This document shows, one piece after another, positions 1-8,191 of a stretch of DNA of 64,000 bases (its first letter is position 1; every line of letters begins with the position of its first letter). Origin of the DNA: Paenibacillus sp. EZ-K15 (GTDB lineage: Bacteria; Bacillota; Bacilli; Paenibacillales; Paenibacillaceae); NCBI RefSeq assembly GCF_002573715.1, contig NZ_PDHM01000018.1, positions 19,732-83,731 of the forward strand, given 5' to 3'. The position numbers were made by a program, and so were the translations under genes. Below the pieces are notes generated by a model, which worked only from the letters and a program-made list of their open reading frames with translations, did no database searches and was not told where the DNA came from.

Positions 1-61
1 TGCTCTTGATGTCAGGATTTTTTAATATATTTGTCACTGAGGGAATTGAACGAAGCTTCAT
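1..61 (-). CDS. selA: Probable L-seryl-tRNA(Sec) selenium transferase, N-terminal 20 residues only
   Basis: A minus-strand ATG at 59-61 follows a clear AAAGGAG ribosome site (about 68-74) and opens a frame that runs off the left edge. The visible residues begin MKLRSIPSV and continue TNILKNPDIKS. This matches the short N-terminal segment of SelA-type PLP enzymes, which typically reads L-R-x-[IL]-P-S-V followed by a leucine-rich helix. SelA converts seryl-tRNA(Sec) to selenocysteinyl-tRNA(Sec). Only 20 residues are seen, so a related SelA-like lyase is possible. A -10-like TATTAT lies upstream near 88-95. No tRNA-Sec was found in the adjacent gap. Confidence 0.5.
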   Translation of the reverse strand, partial: MKLRSIPSVTNILKNPDIKS

Positions 62-420
62 GTGATTCTCCTTTACTACAGGGATAATATACTCTACATT
101 GAATTCCCATGATATTACAGTATAAGCATTATTTATTGTTCGAGCAACCTCTAGAGACGTTTAATTAAAAATTTCCTGTTTAATAGGAAGACAATAGATT
201 CCGGAGCATCATAAATCAAAAGTCTAATATTAAAAATGTAGAAGTTCAGTTAGCACCTCGAACAAGCAGTTGAAAGCCTCGTGATTCAGGAAAGCAACTA
301 ATTGCTTTCATAAAAAATCCCTTTCAGCTAACAAGGTTACGTCCATCAAAATCAGATGTACTAAAACTCTTGCCTACCAAAAGGGAGGATATCTAAATAC
401 TATATTAGTGTCTCGTTAAT
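62..420. other. Intergenic region without a recognisable gene
   Basis: This AT-rich stretch holds the promoter side of the leftward selA-like gene. A GGGAGGA ribosome-site-like run on the plus strand (about 382-388) is not followed by a usable open frame. I see no tRNA, no convincing small ORF and no strong hairpin. Confidence 0.5.
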
Positions 421-675
421 TTATTCCTCAAGGAAAACAGCCAGTTCAGCTTCGATAGCAGCTTTGATCTTCTCGACGCATTCTTCCGTCGTTGCCGCGA
501 ATACACGTTTACCATTCACCAGTGCATATGGCCGCAGCTTGCACAGACCGCAAAGATTCATGCAATCGGCCCGCAGGACAGCGATTTCGGGATACAATTC
601 CTCAAGATGCTCAAGTTCCAAAGCACTCATCAAGTTGCTGTCGCATATTTCCACAACAACAATCCCCATCCCCAT
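421..675 (-). CDS. DUF1450 family protein (YuzB-like)
   Basis: A small cytosolic protein of about 84 residues. It has the DUF1450 pattern: an N-terminal V-V-E-I-C-D-S-N strand, a central cysteine cluster C-M-N-L-C-G-L-C, then R-P-Y-A-L-V-N-G. This is a thioredoxin-like fold with a CxxxCxxC-type motif. The function of the family is not established. I prefer the ATG at 675 (MGMGIVVV) over the longer frame from 711, because a GGTGAT ribosome site sits just upstream. It lies 85 nt downstream of the SDR gene on the same strand and may be the last gene of a lactonase-SDR-DUF1450 unit. Confidence 0.75.
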   Translation of the reverse strand: MGMGIVVVEICDSNLMSALELEHLEELYPEIAVLRADCMNLCGLCKLRPYALVNGKRVFAATTEECVEKIKAAIEAELAVFLEE

Positions 676-760
676 CTTTATCACCACTATTCCATTTGAC
701 AATATGTTCATTCATTATGAGGAAAACGCCCGGTTTTGTCAAATCGGTCTTCGTGGAAGA

Positions 761-1552
761 TCAATGAATGAGGGATTCCGCTCCGTCGATATAGATTTCC
801 GTACCGGTAATATGGGAAGCGTCATCGGATGCAAGAAATGCTACAAGCTGAGCAACCTGTGCAGGTTGCCCCGGTCCATCCGCCAATGGCTGGTCCCCTT
901 CCGGATATTCAATCGGGATCGTCACCTCGTCGAGTTCTGGCTTCGCGATCGTGCTCTCATCGATGTTAGTTGCAATCGCGCCGGGGCAGATGGCGTTCAC
1001 CCGGATTTTATAACGTGCGAGCTCCAGAGCCGCCATCTTCATGAAAGCAACCTGTCCGGCCTTCGTGGTGCTGTATGCAGAGAAACCAAAACCGGTAAAC
1101 ACCCGATTACCGTTAATGGAGCTGGTAATGATGATGCTGCCGCCACGCTCCTTCAAATATGGAATCGCATATTTTACCGTGGCAAACGTTCCTCTTAGAT
1201 TGGTATTGATCGTAGCATCCCATTCATCAAGCTCCATGATCTCGATCGGAGCCTTGGTCCCATTGATCCCGGCATTGGCAAACACGATATCCATCTTTCC
1301 CCACTTCTCGGCAGCTTGGCTAAAGCAATCCTTCAGCGATTCCGCTTTGGAAATATCGCAGTTGCCGGTCAGTGCTTCGCCGCCGCCTTGCTCAATCGTT
1401 TGCTTCACCTTCTCTACGCGTTCACGATCAATATCGATCAACAGCAGTTTAGCTCCTTGCTCCGCCAAAAGAAGGGCTGCGGCCTGGCCGATTCCGGAAC
1501 CAGCACCGGTAACGATGGCTACTTTACCATCCAAACGTTGATTTGTTGACAT
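761..1552 (-). CDS. SDR family NAD(P)-dependent oxidoreductase
   Basis: A classical short-chain dehydrogenase of 263 residues. The nucleotide-binding motif TGAGSGIG lies near residue 16, the structural NAG motif is in FANAGIN, the catalytic serine is in the ITSS strand, and the catalytic Y-x-x-x-K is in YSTTK. The C-terminal A-S-H-I-T-G-T-E-I-Y-I-D-G-A segment is typical. The substrate cannot be read from sequence. ATG at 1552 is the likely start because GAGGAGG lies about 8 nt upstream; the GTG at 1558 would be too close to it. A second SDR at 34510-35307 is clearly paralogous, including a shared I-P-[IV]-E-Y-P-E-G insertion before the C-terminus. Confidence 0.85.
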   Translation of the reverse strand: MSTNQRLDGKVAIVTGAGSGIGQAAALLLAEQGAKLLLIDIDRERVEKVKQTIEQGGGEALTGNCDISKAESLKDCFSQAAEKWGKMDIVFANAGINGTKAPIEIMELDEWDATINTNLRGTFATVKYAIPYLKERGGSIIITSSINGNRVFTGFGFSAYSTTKAGQVAFMKMAALELARYKIRVNAICPGAIATNIDESTIAKPELDEVTIPIEYPEGDQPLADGPGQPAQVAQLVAFLASDDASHITGTEIYIDGAESLIH

Positions 1553-1624
1553 TGCCACAACCTCCTCGTTTAAGTTTTCCTGATTATAGATAACCCAACG
1601 AGTCGGTGTCTGAATCTTGGCTGC

Positions 1625-2707
1625 CTAAAGCTGGAACACCGCTGGTTTTACACATACCGGTTTGGATTGCGAGACCGTATATCCTGTAAAGGCAAGCTTA
1701 CCGTCTTCCGGATTCACATTAAATAGTACAAGGTTATTCCCGTCTCTATTAGCGACAACCAGGAACTTGCCCCCAGGCATCAGCGTAAAGTGACGCGGGT
1801 GACCACCTTCTGTCGAAATATATTGAACCGGGCTTAAGCGACCGGTATCTTCATGCACGGAGAATACCACAATGCTGTCATGTCCGCGATTGGACCCGTA
1901 TACCGTTTTGCCATCCGCCGACACGGCAATCTCGGCGCAGTAACTCTCTCCGTCAAAATCCGCAGGAAGTGTCGATATCGTTTCCAGTATTTCTAAACGA
2001 CCTTCGTTCGGGATGTAACGAAGCACCGTGACGCTGGAATTCAACTCGTTGATGACATAAGCGTAAGCACCGCTTGGGTGGAACGCCAGATGACGAGGGC
2101 CTACACCTGCTTCCAGCTGGGTTTCGCCATGAAAGCTCAATTCTTGGGTATTCTCATTTACCGTATAAGCGAGAATTTTGTCCAGTCCCAAGTCCTGTAC
2201 GAACACGTATTTACCATCCGGACTGTAAAACGCCGAATGCGCTCTGGATTGCTGATCTTCGCGTACAGACACGAGATCCGCATGTTTCTTCTCATCCAGC
2301 AGTTCACCGGCTTGTCCATCCTTACCGATCGGATGAAGGCCTACCAAGCCTCCATGATAACTCGAAACAATCAGATACTTACTCGCTTCATCACGCTGGA
2401 TATGGCAAGTCGAGCTGCTCACACTGCGAACACGGTTCCGTTCGGTCAGCTTGCCGGCCATAGGGTCAATCTCAAAGCTGATGATCTCGCCAGCCTTACC
2501 GCCATCCTCTGAAATTTCGCCAATGGCATATAAACGTCTGGCTTCCGGGTCCACGTTCAGGAAGGTCGGATTCTTAATACCGGATACCTCTTCAAGCAGC
2601 TTCAGTTCGCCGCTATCCTCGTTAAATTCATATACGCATACTCCGCTTTGGTTGTCTTCCGCATACGCACCTGTAAACAGCAGCGTACGCTGTGATGGAT
2701 TCGCCAT
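1625..2707 (-). CDS. Lactonase family protein, seven-bladed beta-propeller (6-phosphogluconolactonase-like)
   Basis: About 360 residues of repeated beta-propeller blades of the YbhE/Pgl lactonase family. Recurrent motifs include G-P-R-H-L-A-F-H-P-S-G-A-Y-A-Y and G-G-H-P-R-H-F-T. Members hydrolyse 6-phosphogluconolactone or related lactones in the cytosol. The ATG at 2707 (MANPSQRT) is preferred over the upstream ATG at 2728, because GAGGAG lies about 10 nt before it and nothing usable lies before 2728. It is 72 nt upstream of the SDR gene on the same strand. A lactonase beside an SDR sugar-type dehydrogenase would fit a small sugar oxidation unit, which is inference. Confidence 0.8.
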   Translation of the reverse strand: MANPSQRTLLFTGAYAEDNQSGVCVYEFNEDSGELKLLEEVSGIKNPTFLNVDPEARRLYAIGEISEDGGKAGEIISFEIDPMAGKLTERNRVRSVSSSTCHIQRDEASKYLIVSSYHGGLVGLHPIGKDGQAGELLDEKKHADLVSVREDQQSRAHSAFYSPDGKYVFVQDLGLDKILAYTVNENTQELSFHGETQLEAGVGPRHLAFHPSGAYAYVINELNSSVTVLRYIPNEGRLEILETISTLPADFDGESYCAEIAVSADGKTVYGSNRGHDSIVVFSVHEDTGRLSPVQYISTEGGHPRHFTLMPGGKFLVVANRDGNNLVLFNVNPEDGKLAFTGYTVSQSKPVCVKPAVFQL

Positions 2708-2822
2708 AATGTCTATCTCTCCTCTCATTTATCTATACTTATCATGTTTTATGTAGTGTACTTTCAGTTACCATGTTAACTTCAACCCCAATGAAAATCA
2801 AATGACTTGACGTCTGATGCCT

Positions 2823-2847
2823 GTTTGTCTTTTGTCATACCGGGTAT
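2823..2847 (+). promoter_or_regulatory. Sigma-B-like promoter for the 54-aa ORF
   Basis: GTTTGT at 2823-2828 and GGGTAT at 2842-2847 are separated by 13 nt and lie 33 nt before the ATG at 2881. This resembles the sigma-B consensus GTTTAA/GGGTAT. A closer match precedes the general stress gene at 29596-30147. Confidence 0.4.
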
Positions 2848-2880
2848 GTATGTATTATATCGACTGAAGGAGGTATTCCC

Positions 2881-3045
2881 ATGAAACAACCGAACAGCGA
2901 GGAAGTACGCAATCAGCAGAATACGGAGAATGACTCTCAGGAACAAAGGGACAAGGTGAAGAAACATCAGGATGTGGAGCCTCAGGCTGAGAATTGGAAT
3001 CCTCGGGATCTTCCGGATCCAAACGATAAAAAATCTCAATCATAA
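2881..3045 (+). CDS. Small hydrophilic protein, 54 aa, unknown function
   Basis: An ATG preceded by a near-perfect GAAGGAGG site (about 7 nt spacing) opens a 54-codon frame ending in TAA. The product begins MKQPNSEEVRNQQN and is almost entirely Q, N, E, D, K and S, with no hydrophobic core and a single tryptophan. It looks intrinsically disordered. The strong ribosome site, the sigma-B-like promoter and the hairpin just after the stop argue that it is real. Hydrophilic disordered proteins of this type are often induced by stress or sporulation, but no family is recognised. Confidence 0.6.
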   Translation: MKQPNSEEVRNQQNTENDSQEQRDKVKKHQDVEPQAENWNPRDLPDPNDKKSQS

Positions 3046-3057
3046 TCGTTTATATAA

Positions 3058-3089
3058 GAAGGCCGCATGGCAATGTCCATGCGGCCTTC
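3058..3089 (+). terminator. Hairpin after the 54-aa ORF
   Basis: A perfect 13-bp stem (GAAGGCCGCATGG / CCATGCGGCCTTC) with a 6-nt loop begins 12 nt after the stop codon. There is no long T tract. A nearly identical stem occurs at 3733-3764. Confidence 0.6.
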
Positions 3090-3281
3090 AGGCTGTCGAG
3101 AACCCCTCTGTTTTTTGCAGGTGGTAAGTTTTTTCTTAATAGTCTCAAAACTAGGGGCCTCAGATCGTATTAAATCTATTATTGTATTAAAAGATGAGTT
3201 TCCCCCATATAAAAAATCAAGTGTCGAAAAGTCCCCTGGACTTTCTCGAAACTCTGAAGACAGTCACTAAAGACTGTCTTA
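3090..3281. mobile_element. Possible IS end remnant
   Basis: This segment holds GGCTGTCGAGAA near 3092 and, on the right, TTTCTCGAAACTCTGAAGAC ahead of a small GACAGTC/GACTGTC hairpin (about 3258-3280). Related tracts are typical near the ends of IS1182-type elements, and a transposase fragment lies 240 nt further on. No intact terminal repeats were found, so this is tentative. Confidence 0.25.
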
Positions 3282-3316
3282 TTTGTCTATAAAACTCTCA
3301 GCCTAATTATATAGGA

Positions 3317-3409
3317 TTAGCTAGCTGTGGCAAGAAAGTAGATAATAATAAACAAAGCAACAACTCCTAAGATAATCCACAAAGCTTTATTGTTCTTCAT
3401 TTCACCCAT
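3317..3409 (-). CDS. Single-pass membrane peptide, 30 aa
   Basis: GGAGGAG precedes an ATG at 3409 and the frame encodes about 30 residues. After a short charged start (MGEMKNNK) comes one hydrophobic helix, ALWIILGVVALFIIIYFLAT, ending A-S. A second ATG at 3400 is also possible. It resembles small membrane peptides of spore formers, but no family is certain. Confidence 0.5.
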   Translation of the reverse strand: MGEMKNNKALWIILGVVALFIIIYFLATAS

Positions 3410-3522
3410 CAACTCCTCCACGCAAAATATTAAAATGTTTGAATTTACCAAATAAAAGGTAATATATACCATAAAGGCACCAGCATATAACATATATACC
3501 CATAGGAGGACAGATTTATGAG

Positions 3523-3669
3523 GTTCGGGTTCGCTATTGCCGATTGCGCGGGCTGCAAAACGTCAAGGAACAAGCCTTGATGACAGCAGACGCGCAGTAC
3601 ATGGAGAAGATGGCGATCCACCTGGATCACCAGGAAAAACGGGGGAGTCCCCTTCCTCTCATCGATTGA
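3523..3669 (+). pseudogene. IS1182-family transposase, C-terminal fragment
   Basis: An open frame without its own start encodes about 48 residues that read V-R-Y-C-R-L-R-G-L-Q-N-V, then K-E-Q-A-L-M-T-A, then Q-Y-M-E-K-M-A-I-H-L, ending at TGA. This is the pattern of the C-terminal end of DDE transposases of the IS1182 group (R-Y-C-R-L-R-G-L...E-Q-A-L-x-T-A...N-[ML]-K-K). Nothing upstream in any frame continues it, so only the 3' end survives. The ORF running antisense across it is a shadow. Confidence 0.65.
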
Positions 3670-3689
3670 TTTCTACCTGAATGCAAAAA

Positions 3690-3723
3690 AGAAACCCATG
3701 GTCGTAAAATGACCTGGGTTTCT
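3690..3723. terminator. Hairpin downstream of the transposase fragment
   Basis: AGAAACCCA (3690-3698) pairs with TGGGTTTCT (3715-3723), and an inner GGTC/GACC extends the stem. It could terminate from either side or be part of the old element. Confidence 0.5.
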
Positions 3724-3732
3724 GGATACTTT

Positions 3733-3764
3733 GAAGGCCTCATGGTTATATCCATGCGGCCTTC
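3733..3764. terminator. Hairpin between the IS remnant and odhB
   Basis: GAAGGCCTCATGG (3733-3745) pairs with CCATGCGGCCTTC (3752-3764) with one G-T mismatch. It sits 27 nt beyond the odhB stop and is the probable terminator of odhAB. It is almost the same stem as 3058-3089. Confidence 0.55.
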
Positions 3765-3791
3765 TTATTTATGCACATCTCTGGGCGGATA

Positions 3792-5066
3792 TTAACCTTC
3801 CAATAGCAGCGACTCTGGATCTTCAAGGAGCTCTTTAACCGTAACCAGGAAGCGAACCGCTTCGGAACCATCAACGATCCGATGATCATAAGACAGTGCG
3901 ATGTACATCATAGGACGATTCTCCATACGCTCTGCATCAATGGCTACCGGACGAAGCTGGATTTTGTGCATGCCGAGGATACCCACCTGAGGCGTATTCA
4001 GGATCGGCGTAGACAACAGCGAGCCGAACACGCCGCCATTCGTAATCGTAAATGTACCGCCTTGCAGCTCAGACAAGGACAGGGCATTATTACGAGCTTT
4101 CGCAGCAAGATTGCCGATTTCCTTCTCAATCTCGGCAAAGCCAAGACGATCTGCATCGCGAACGACTGGAACAACAAGTCCTTCTTTCGCGGATACCGCG
4201 ATACCGATATCATAGAATTTCTTCACAACAATATCATCGCCATCGATCTCGGCATTAAGATGCGGGAATCTCTTCAACGCACCCACAACCGCTTTGGTGA
4301 AGAAGGACATGAAGCCGAGGCCTACGTCATGCTTCTCTTGGAAAGCTTGCTTACGACGCTTACGAACATCCAGGATCGCTGTCATATCTACTTCATTAAA
4401 GGTAGTCAGCATGGCAGCCGTATGCTGCGCTTCGACCAAACGATTCGCAATCGTTTGACGACGACGAGACATACGAGTGCGTTCTACCGGCTTTCCATAC
4501 TCAGCAGCCGGAGCCTGTGCTGCCGGAGCAGCTGTGGAAGCTGCAGGCTTGCTTGGTGCTGCAGGCTGCTTGGCTTCATTATGATTCTTCACATCATCAT
4601 GGTAAATCCGACCGATCGGGTCGCGGCCCTGTACCTGGTCCAGATCAATCCCGCGTTCACGAGCCAGTTTGCGTGCGGATGGCGATGCAGTCAGACCCGC
4701 TCCTTCCTCGTTCTGAGCCGGTACCGGAGCTTGCGGCTTCGGTGCTTCTGCCGCGGGTGCCGGAGCAGTCTCCGTTTGCGCGGATGCAGGAGCTTCAACA
4801 GCCTTCGGTGCCGGTGCGCTTGCAACGCCTTCCTGTGGAGAAATTTGACCGAGCACTTCACCGATCGTTACATTCTCCCCTTCTTGACGAAGGATTTTTT
4901 CCACAACGCCTTCAGACTCTGCGCTAATTTCAAGATTAACCTTATCCGTTTCTAACTCGAGCAGCACATCACCGATGTTAACGCTATCCCCTTCTTTAAC
5001 GTGCCATTTGAATATTGTTCCTTCGGTGATGGATTCGCCCATAGCTGGTACAGTAATTTCGCTCAC
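3792..5066 (-). CDS. odhB: 2-oxoglutarate dehydrogenase E2, dihydrolipoyl succinyltransferase
   Basis: A full-length E2 of 424 residues that transfers the succinyl group from lipoate to CoA in the TCA cycle. Domains in order: lipoyl domain (residues 1-75) with the lipoylated lysine K42 in LETDKVNLE; an Ala/Pro-rich linker; a peripheral subunit-binding domain (about 121-158, ASPSARKLARERGID); a second Ala/Pro linker; and the acyltransferase core, ending in the catalytic SYDHRIVDG motif with H395 and D399. The start is a GTG at 5066 with GGGGAGG 9 nt upstream. It begins only 5 nt after the odhA stop, so the two genes are cotranscribed. Confidence 0.97.
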   Translation of the reverse strand: MSEITVPAMGESITEGTIFKWHVKEGDSVNIGDVLLELETDKVNLEISAESEGVVEKILRQEGENVTIGEVLGQISPQEGVASAPAPKAVEAPASAQTETAPAPAAEAPKPQAPVPAQNEEGAGLTASPSARKLARERGIDLDQVQGRDPIGRIYHDDVKNHNEAKQPAAPSKPAASTAAPAAQAPAAEYGKPVERTRMSRRRQTIANRLVEAQHTAAMLTTFNEVDMTAILDVRKRRKQAFQEKHDVGLGFMSFFTKAVVGALKRFPHLNAEIDGDDIVVKKFYDIGIAVSAKEGLVVPVVRDADRLGFAEIEKEIGNLAAKARNNALSLSELQGGTFTITNGGVFGSLLSTPILNTPQVGILGMHKIQLRPVAIDAERMENRPMMYIALSYDHRIVDGSEAVRFLVTVKELLEDPESLLLEG

Positions 5067-5071
5067 AGCCG

Positions 5072-7948
5072 CTACCTCCCCAATGAGATCTGTTGATTTA
5101 TAGTTTTACGATTAAGGGCAAAAGAAATGATGGTCTGTTGCTCATAAGCATGAACATCCTGATAGCCGCTAGCAGGGCTCGAACGCTCAGGACGTCCGCT
5201 GTAACGGACCTCTGTGCCTTTAGGTGCAATTTCACGAATTCTTGGTTCCATGAAGCTCCAGCTGCCCATGTTCTGAGGTTCTTCCTGAACCCACAGAATC
5301 TCTTTCAGGTTCGGATACTTCTGCATCACACGGGAAATTTCTTCTTTCGGGAATGGATACAGCTGTTCCACACGAAGAATATGAAGCCAGGACTGATCCT
5401 GATCCTTCTGCTTATCCAGTGCGTCCTCTAAATCGATTGCAACTTTCCCCGAGCAAAGAACAAGGCGTTCCACCTTCTTCGGTGATTGACCAAGACCCGG
5501 CTGCTCCATCACTTTCTGGAAACCGCCCTCACTGAACGCGTTCACAGGCGATGCCACGCGCGGATTACGAATCAAGCTCTTCGGAGCCATGATCACCAGC
5601 GGTCTGGCATCTTCCGTTTCGGTCAAGGAAGCCTGTTTGCGCAGCAGATGGAAATACTGGGCAGCGGAAGTCAGATTCGCAACCGTCCAGTTATCTTCAC
5701 CACTCAGCTGGAGGAAGCGTTCCAGTCTTGCACTGGAGTGCTCAGGACCATTCCCTTCATACCCGTGAGGTAACAGCATGACCAAGCTGGACTTCTGTCT
5801 CCACTTCGAGCGGCCGGCTGTGATGAACTGGTCAATGATAACCTGGGCACAGTTAACGAAATCGCCATACTGCGCTTCCCAGATAACCAAAGTCTCAGGA
5901 GAGTACACGTTGTAGCCATATTCAAATCCAACAACGGCTGCTTCAGTCAACGGGCTGTTATGGATCGCGAACGAAGCCTTAGCTTGCGGCAACCGGTGCA
6001 GCGGGCAGAAGGTCTCTCCATTAACCGCATCGTGAAGCACGAGGTTACGATGGGCAAATGTTGCACGCTCGGCATCCTGTCCCGTAATCCGGATTGGCTT
6101 GCCGTCTGCAAGAATCGTAGCGAAAGCCAGCGTTTCGGCATGGCCCCAGTCCACCTTCTCGCCTTCGTCGAGCGAATTGCTGCGCCGCTCAAGAATACGT
6201 TGAAGCTTCGGATATACCGTAAAGCCTTCCGGCCACTGCAGGAGCTCGCGATTAATCCCGCGCAGCACTTGTGCAGATACATTCGTAGCTACTTCCGTCT
6301 TGGATTTACCGTCGGTCGCGTTCAGACCAAGCAGGATCTGATCAACAGGATCCTTCGACTTCACGCTCTCGTAGGAATTCTTCAAGACCTCCAGAACGCT
6401 ATTCTTCAAACCGTCCACTTGTTCTTGGGTCAGAATGTTTCCATCCACCAGTTTCTTCATATAAATCGTGCTGACAGTTGGATGGTTCTTCACCTTCTGA
6501 TAAATAAGCGGCTGGGTGGTTTCCGGATCATCAGTTTCGTTATGGCCATATTTCCGGTAGCCAACAAGGTCAATCAGAATGCTCTTCTTGAACTTGTTCC
6601 GATAATCGCTTGCAAGACGAGCAACCGCGATACATGCTTCCGGATCATCGGCATTCACGTGGATAATCGGAATTTCATATCCTTTCGCCAAATCACTCGC
6701 ATAATGAGTCGATCTGGAATCCTTGCCTTCTGTCGTAAATCCGATACGGTTGTTCACGATAATGTGAATCGATCCACCCGTACGGAACGCTGGCAGTTTA
6801 TTAAAGTTCAGGGTTTCCGGAACGATCCCTTCGCCAGGGAACGCGGAATCACCATGAATCTGAATGCTCAGCGCTTTGTTTACATCCTGCTTCGGATATC
6901 CCGCTTCACTGCGATCCTCCTGAGCAGCACGAGCAAAGCCCTCTACCACCGGATTGACATATTCCAGGTGACTCGGGTTGTTCGCAAGGGTAATCCGAAC
7001 CTGTCGTGCTTCATCCTTCTTCAAATAACGGTCCGCACCCAAATGATACTTCACGTCACCTGTCCAGCCGTAGTTAATGCCCATGGAGCCTTCGGATGGA
7101 ACGAGATGTTTATTCGGAGAGTGCATGAACTCCGAGAAAATCTTACTGTAATCCTTGCCCAGTACATGAGCCAGGACGTTCAAGCGACCACGGTGTGCCA
7201 TCCCTACGAGGATGGAGTTGACATCCACCTCGGCCATTTGGCGAACGATTTCGTCAAGCAGCGGTACGAGTGCTTCGTTGCCCTCAACCGAGAAGCGCTT
7301 CGCACCTACGAATGTGCGGTGCAGGAACTCCTCGAATTGCTCGGCCTCAAGCAGCTTCTTCAAAAGCCCCCTGCGCTCTTCTACGCTCATGGCGGACAAA
7401 TAACGTCCCGATTCGGCCTGCTCGTTGAGCCATTTGCGTTCTTCTTCATCGTGAACGTGGCTAAATTCATAGGCAATGGAGCCTGTATATAGTTGTAACA
7501 GCCGCTGGATTGCCTCTAAGCCATTCTTGATATCGCTAGGAGCCTCCTCCCAGACGATCTCTGCAGGCAGGGCTGCCAAATCCGCTTGGCTGAGTTGGTA
7601 GCTTTCTGGTTGAAGCAGACGTGTGTCAGCTTCGTTTCCAATTCCAATTGGATCAATGTCGGCGGCCAGATGACCATAGGTTCTAATGTTCCATACCAGT
7701 TTGCCGGCAGCTACCCCTTTTTTCAGTAATTGCGGGTCATAGCTAACACCTTGTCCCTGCGAATCCGCTTTCTTTTCATTGTTTTCCAAAGATGGAGGCG
7801 GTCCCCAGCTGGCGAACAGCTCACGGTATCCTGGCTCCACAGATTGCGGGTCTTGCAAAAACTTCTCATACTGATCTTGAATGTACCCCAAGTTCGGACC
7901 ATGATATTTCTGCCAAGGTCCCTCTGTCATTCTGTCAAGGGTCTTCAT
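5072..7948 (-). CDS. odhA: 2-oxoglutarate dehydrogenase E1 component
   Basis: A thiamine-diphosphate-dependent E1 of 958 residues that decarboxylates 2-oxoglutarate and reductively succinylates E2 lipoate. The N-terminus carries the E1o-type region with YIQDQYEKFLQDPQSV. The core has GMAHRGRLNVLAHVLGK, the Mg/ThDP loop around HGDSAFPGEG, and the C-terminal transketolase-like half with RITGQDAERATFAHRN. Length and order match OdhA of Bacillus (about 940 residues). An ATG follows GGAGGGAG. It leads the odhAB operon; the E3 gene is not in this window, as is usual because E3 is shared with pyruvate dehydrogenase. Confidence 0.97.
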   Translation of the reverse strand: MKTLDRMTEGPWQKYHGPNLGYIQDQYEKFLQDPQSVEPGYRELFASWGPPPSLENNEKKADSQGQGVSYDPQLLKKGVAAGKLVWNIRTYGHLAADIDPIGIGNEADTRLLQPESYQLSQADLAALPAEIVWEEAPSDIKNGLEAIQRLLQLYTGSIAYEFSHVHDEEERKWLNEQAESGRYLSAMSVEERRGLLKKLLEAEQFEEFLHRTFVGAKRFSVEGNEALVPLLDEIVRQMAEVDVNSILVGMAHRGRLNVLAHVLGKDYSKIFSEFMHSPNKHLVPSEGSMGINYGWTGDVKYHLGADRYLKKDEARQVRITLANNPSHLEYVNPVVEGFARAAQEDRSEAGYPKQDVNKALSIQIHGDSAFPGEGIVPETLNFNKLPAFRTGGSIHIIVNNRIGFTTEGKDSRSTHYASDLAKGYEIPIIHVNADDPEACIAVARLASDYRNKFKKSILIDLVGYRKYGHNETDDPETTQPLIYQKVKNHPTVSTIYMKKLVDGNILTQEQVDGLKNSVLEVLKNSYESVKSKDPVDQILLGLNATDGKSKTEVATNVSAQVLRGINRELLQWPEGFTVYPKLQRILERRSNSLDEGEKVDWGHAETLAFATILADGKPIRITGQDAERATFAHRNLVLHDAVNGETFCPLHRLPQAKASFAIHNSPLTEAAVVGFEYGYNVYSPETLVIWEAQYGDFVNCAQVIIDQFITAGRSKWRQKSSLVMLLPHGYEGNGPEHSSARLERFLQLSGEDNWTVANLTSAAQYFHLLRKQASLTETEDARPLVIMAPKSLIRNPRVASPVNAFSEGGFQKVMEQPGLGQSPKKVERLVLCSGKVAIDLEDALDKQKDQDQSWLHILRVEQLYPFPKEEISRVMQKYPNLKEILWVQEEPQNMGSWSFMEPRIREIAPKGTEVRYSGRPERSSPASGYQDVHAYEQQTIISFALNRKTINQQISLGR

Positions 7949-8031
7949 CGCTGACTCCCTCCGTCAGATTATTTTGATTGCTCAAGGACGGAATTTCTAA
8001 TTTTACATTCTGCATACTACATTTTACATTA

Positions 8032-8083
8032 AATAAACGTTTTCTTACGATTACATTATAATACACTTGGCCTCAATACCGAA
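8032..8083 (-). promoter_or_regulatory. odhAB promoter with a cre-like operator
   Basis: On the minus strand TATAAT (plus 8055-8060) and a weak TTCGGT -35 (8078-8083) are 17 nt apart. Just downstream, AGAAAACGTTTATT (8032-8045) has the AAACGTTT core of CcpA catabolite-responsive elements. The outer bases deviate from consensus. Binding at this position would block transcription of odhAB during growth on preferred sugars; this is inferred. Confidence 0.45.
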
Positions 8084-8191
8084 AATACCCTTTATATATA
8101 ATAATGATCTCAGAAACAGATGAATTTGCGTCAATTTTTTGACGATTTGTCCATTAAGCCACCAATTCTTTGTATAGGTTTCCAATTAAAG

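Noticed and set aside
345..370. Sequence ATGTACTAAAACTCTTG resembling the B half of a Ter site for RTP
   Set aside because: Only part of the core matches and no A half is present upstream. With one site and no computation, it is within chance expectation.
62..420. tRNA-Sec gene next to the selA-like start
   Set aside because: No T-loop consensus or acceptor stem of a 90-nt tRNA could be found in the gap.
3067..3270. Plus-strand 67-aa ORF
   Set aside because: It starts inside the hairpin at 3058-3089, has no ribosome site and overlaps likely IS-end sequence.
3445..3630. Minus-strand 61-aa ORF opposite the transposase fragment
   Set aside because: The plus strand carries a recognisable transposase C-terminus; the minus ORF has no ribosome site and no family features.
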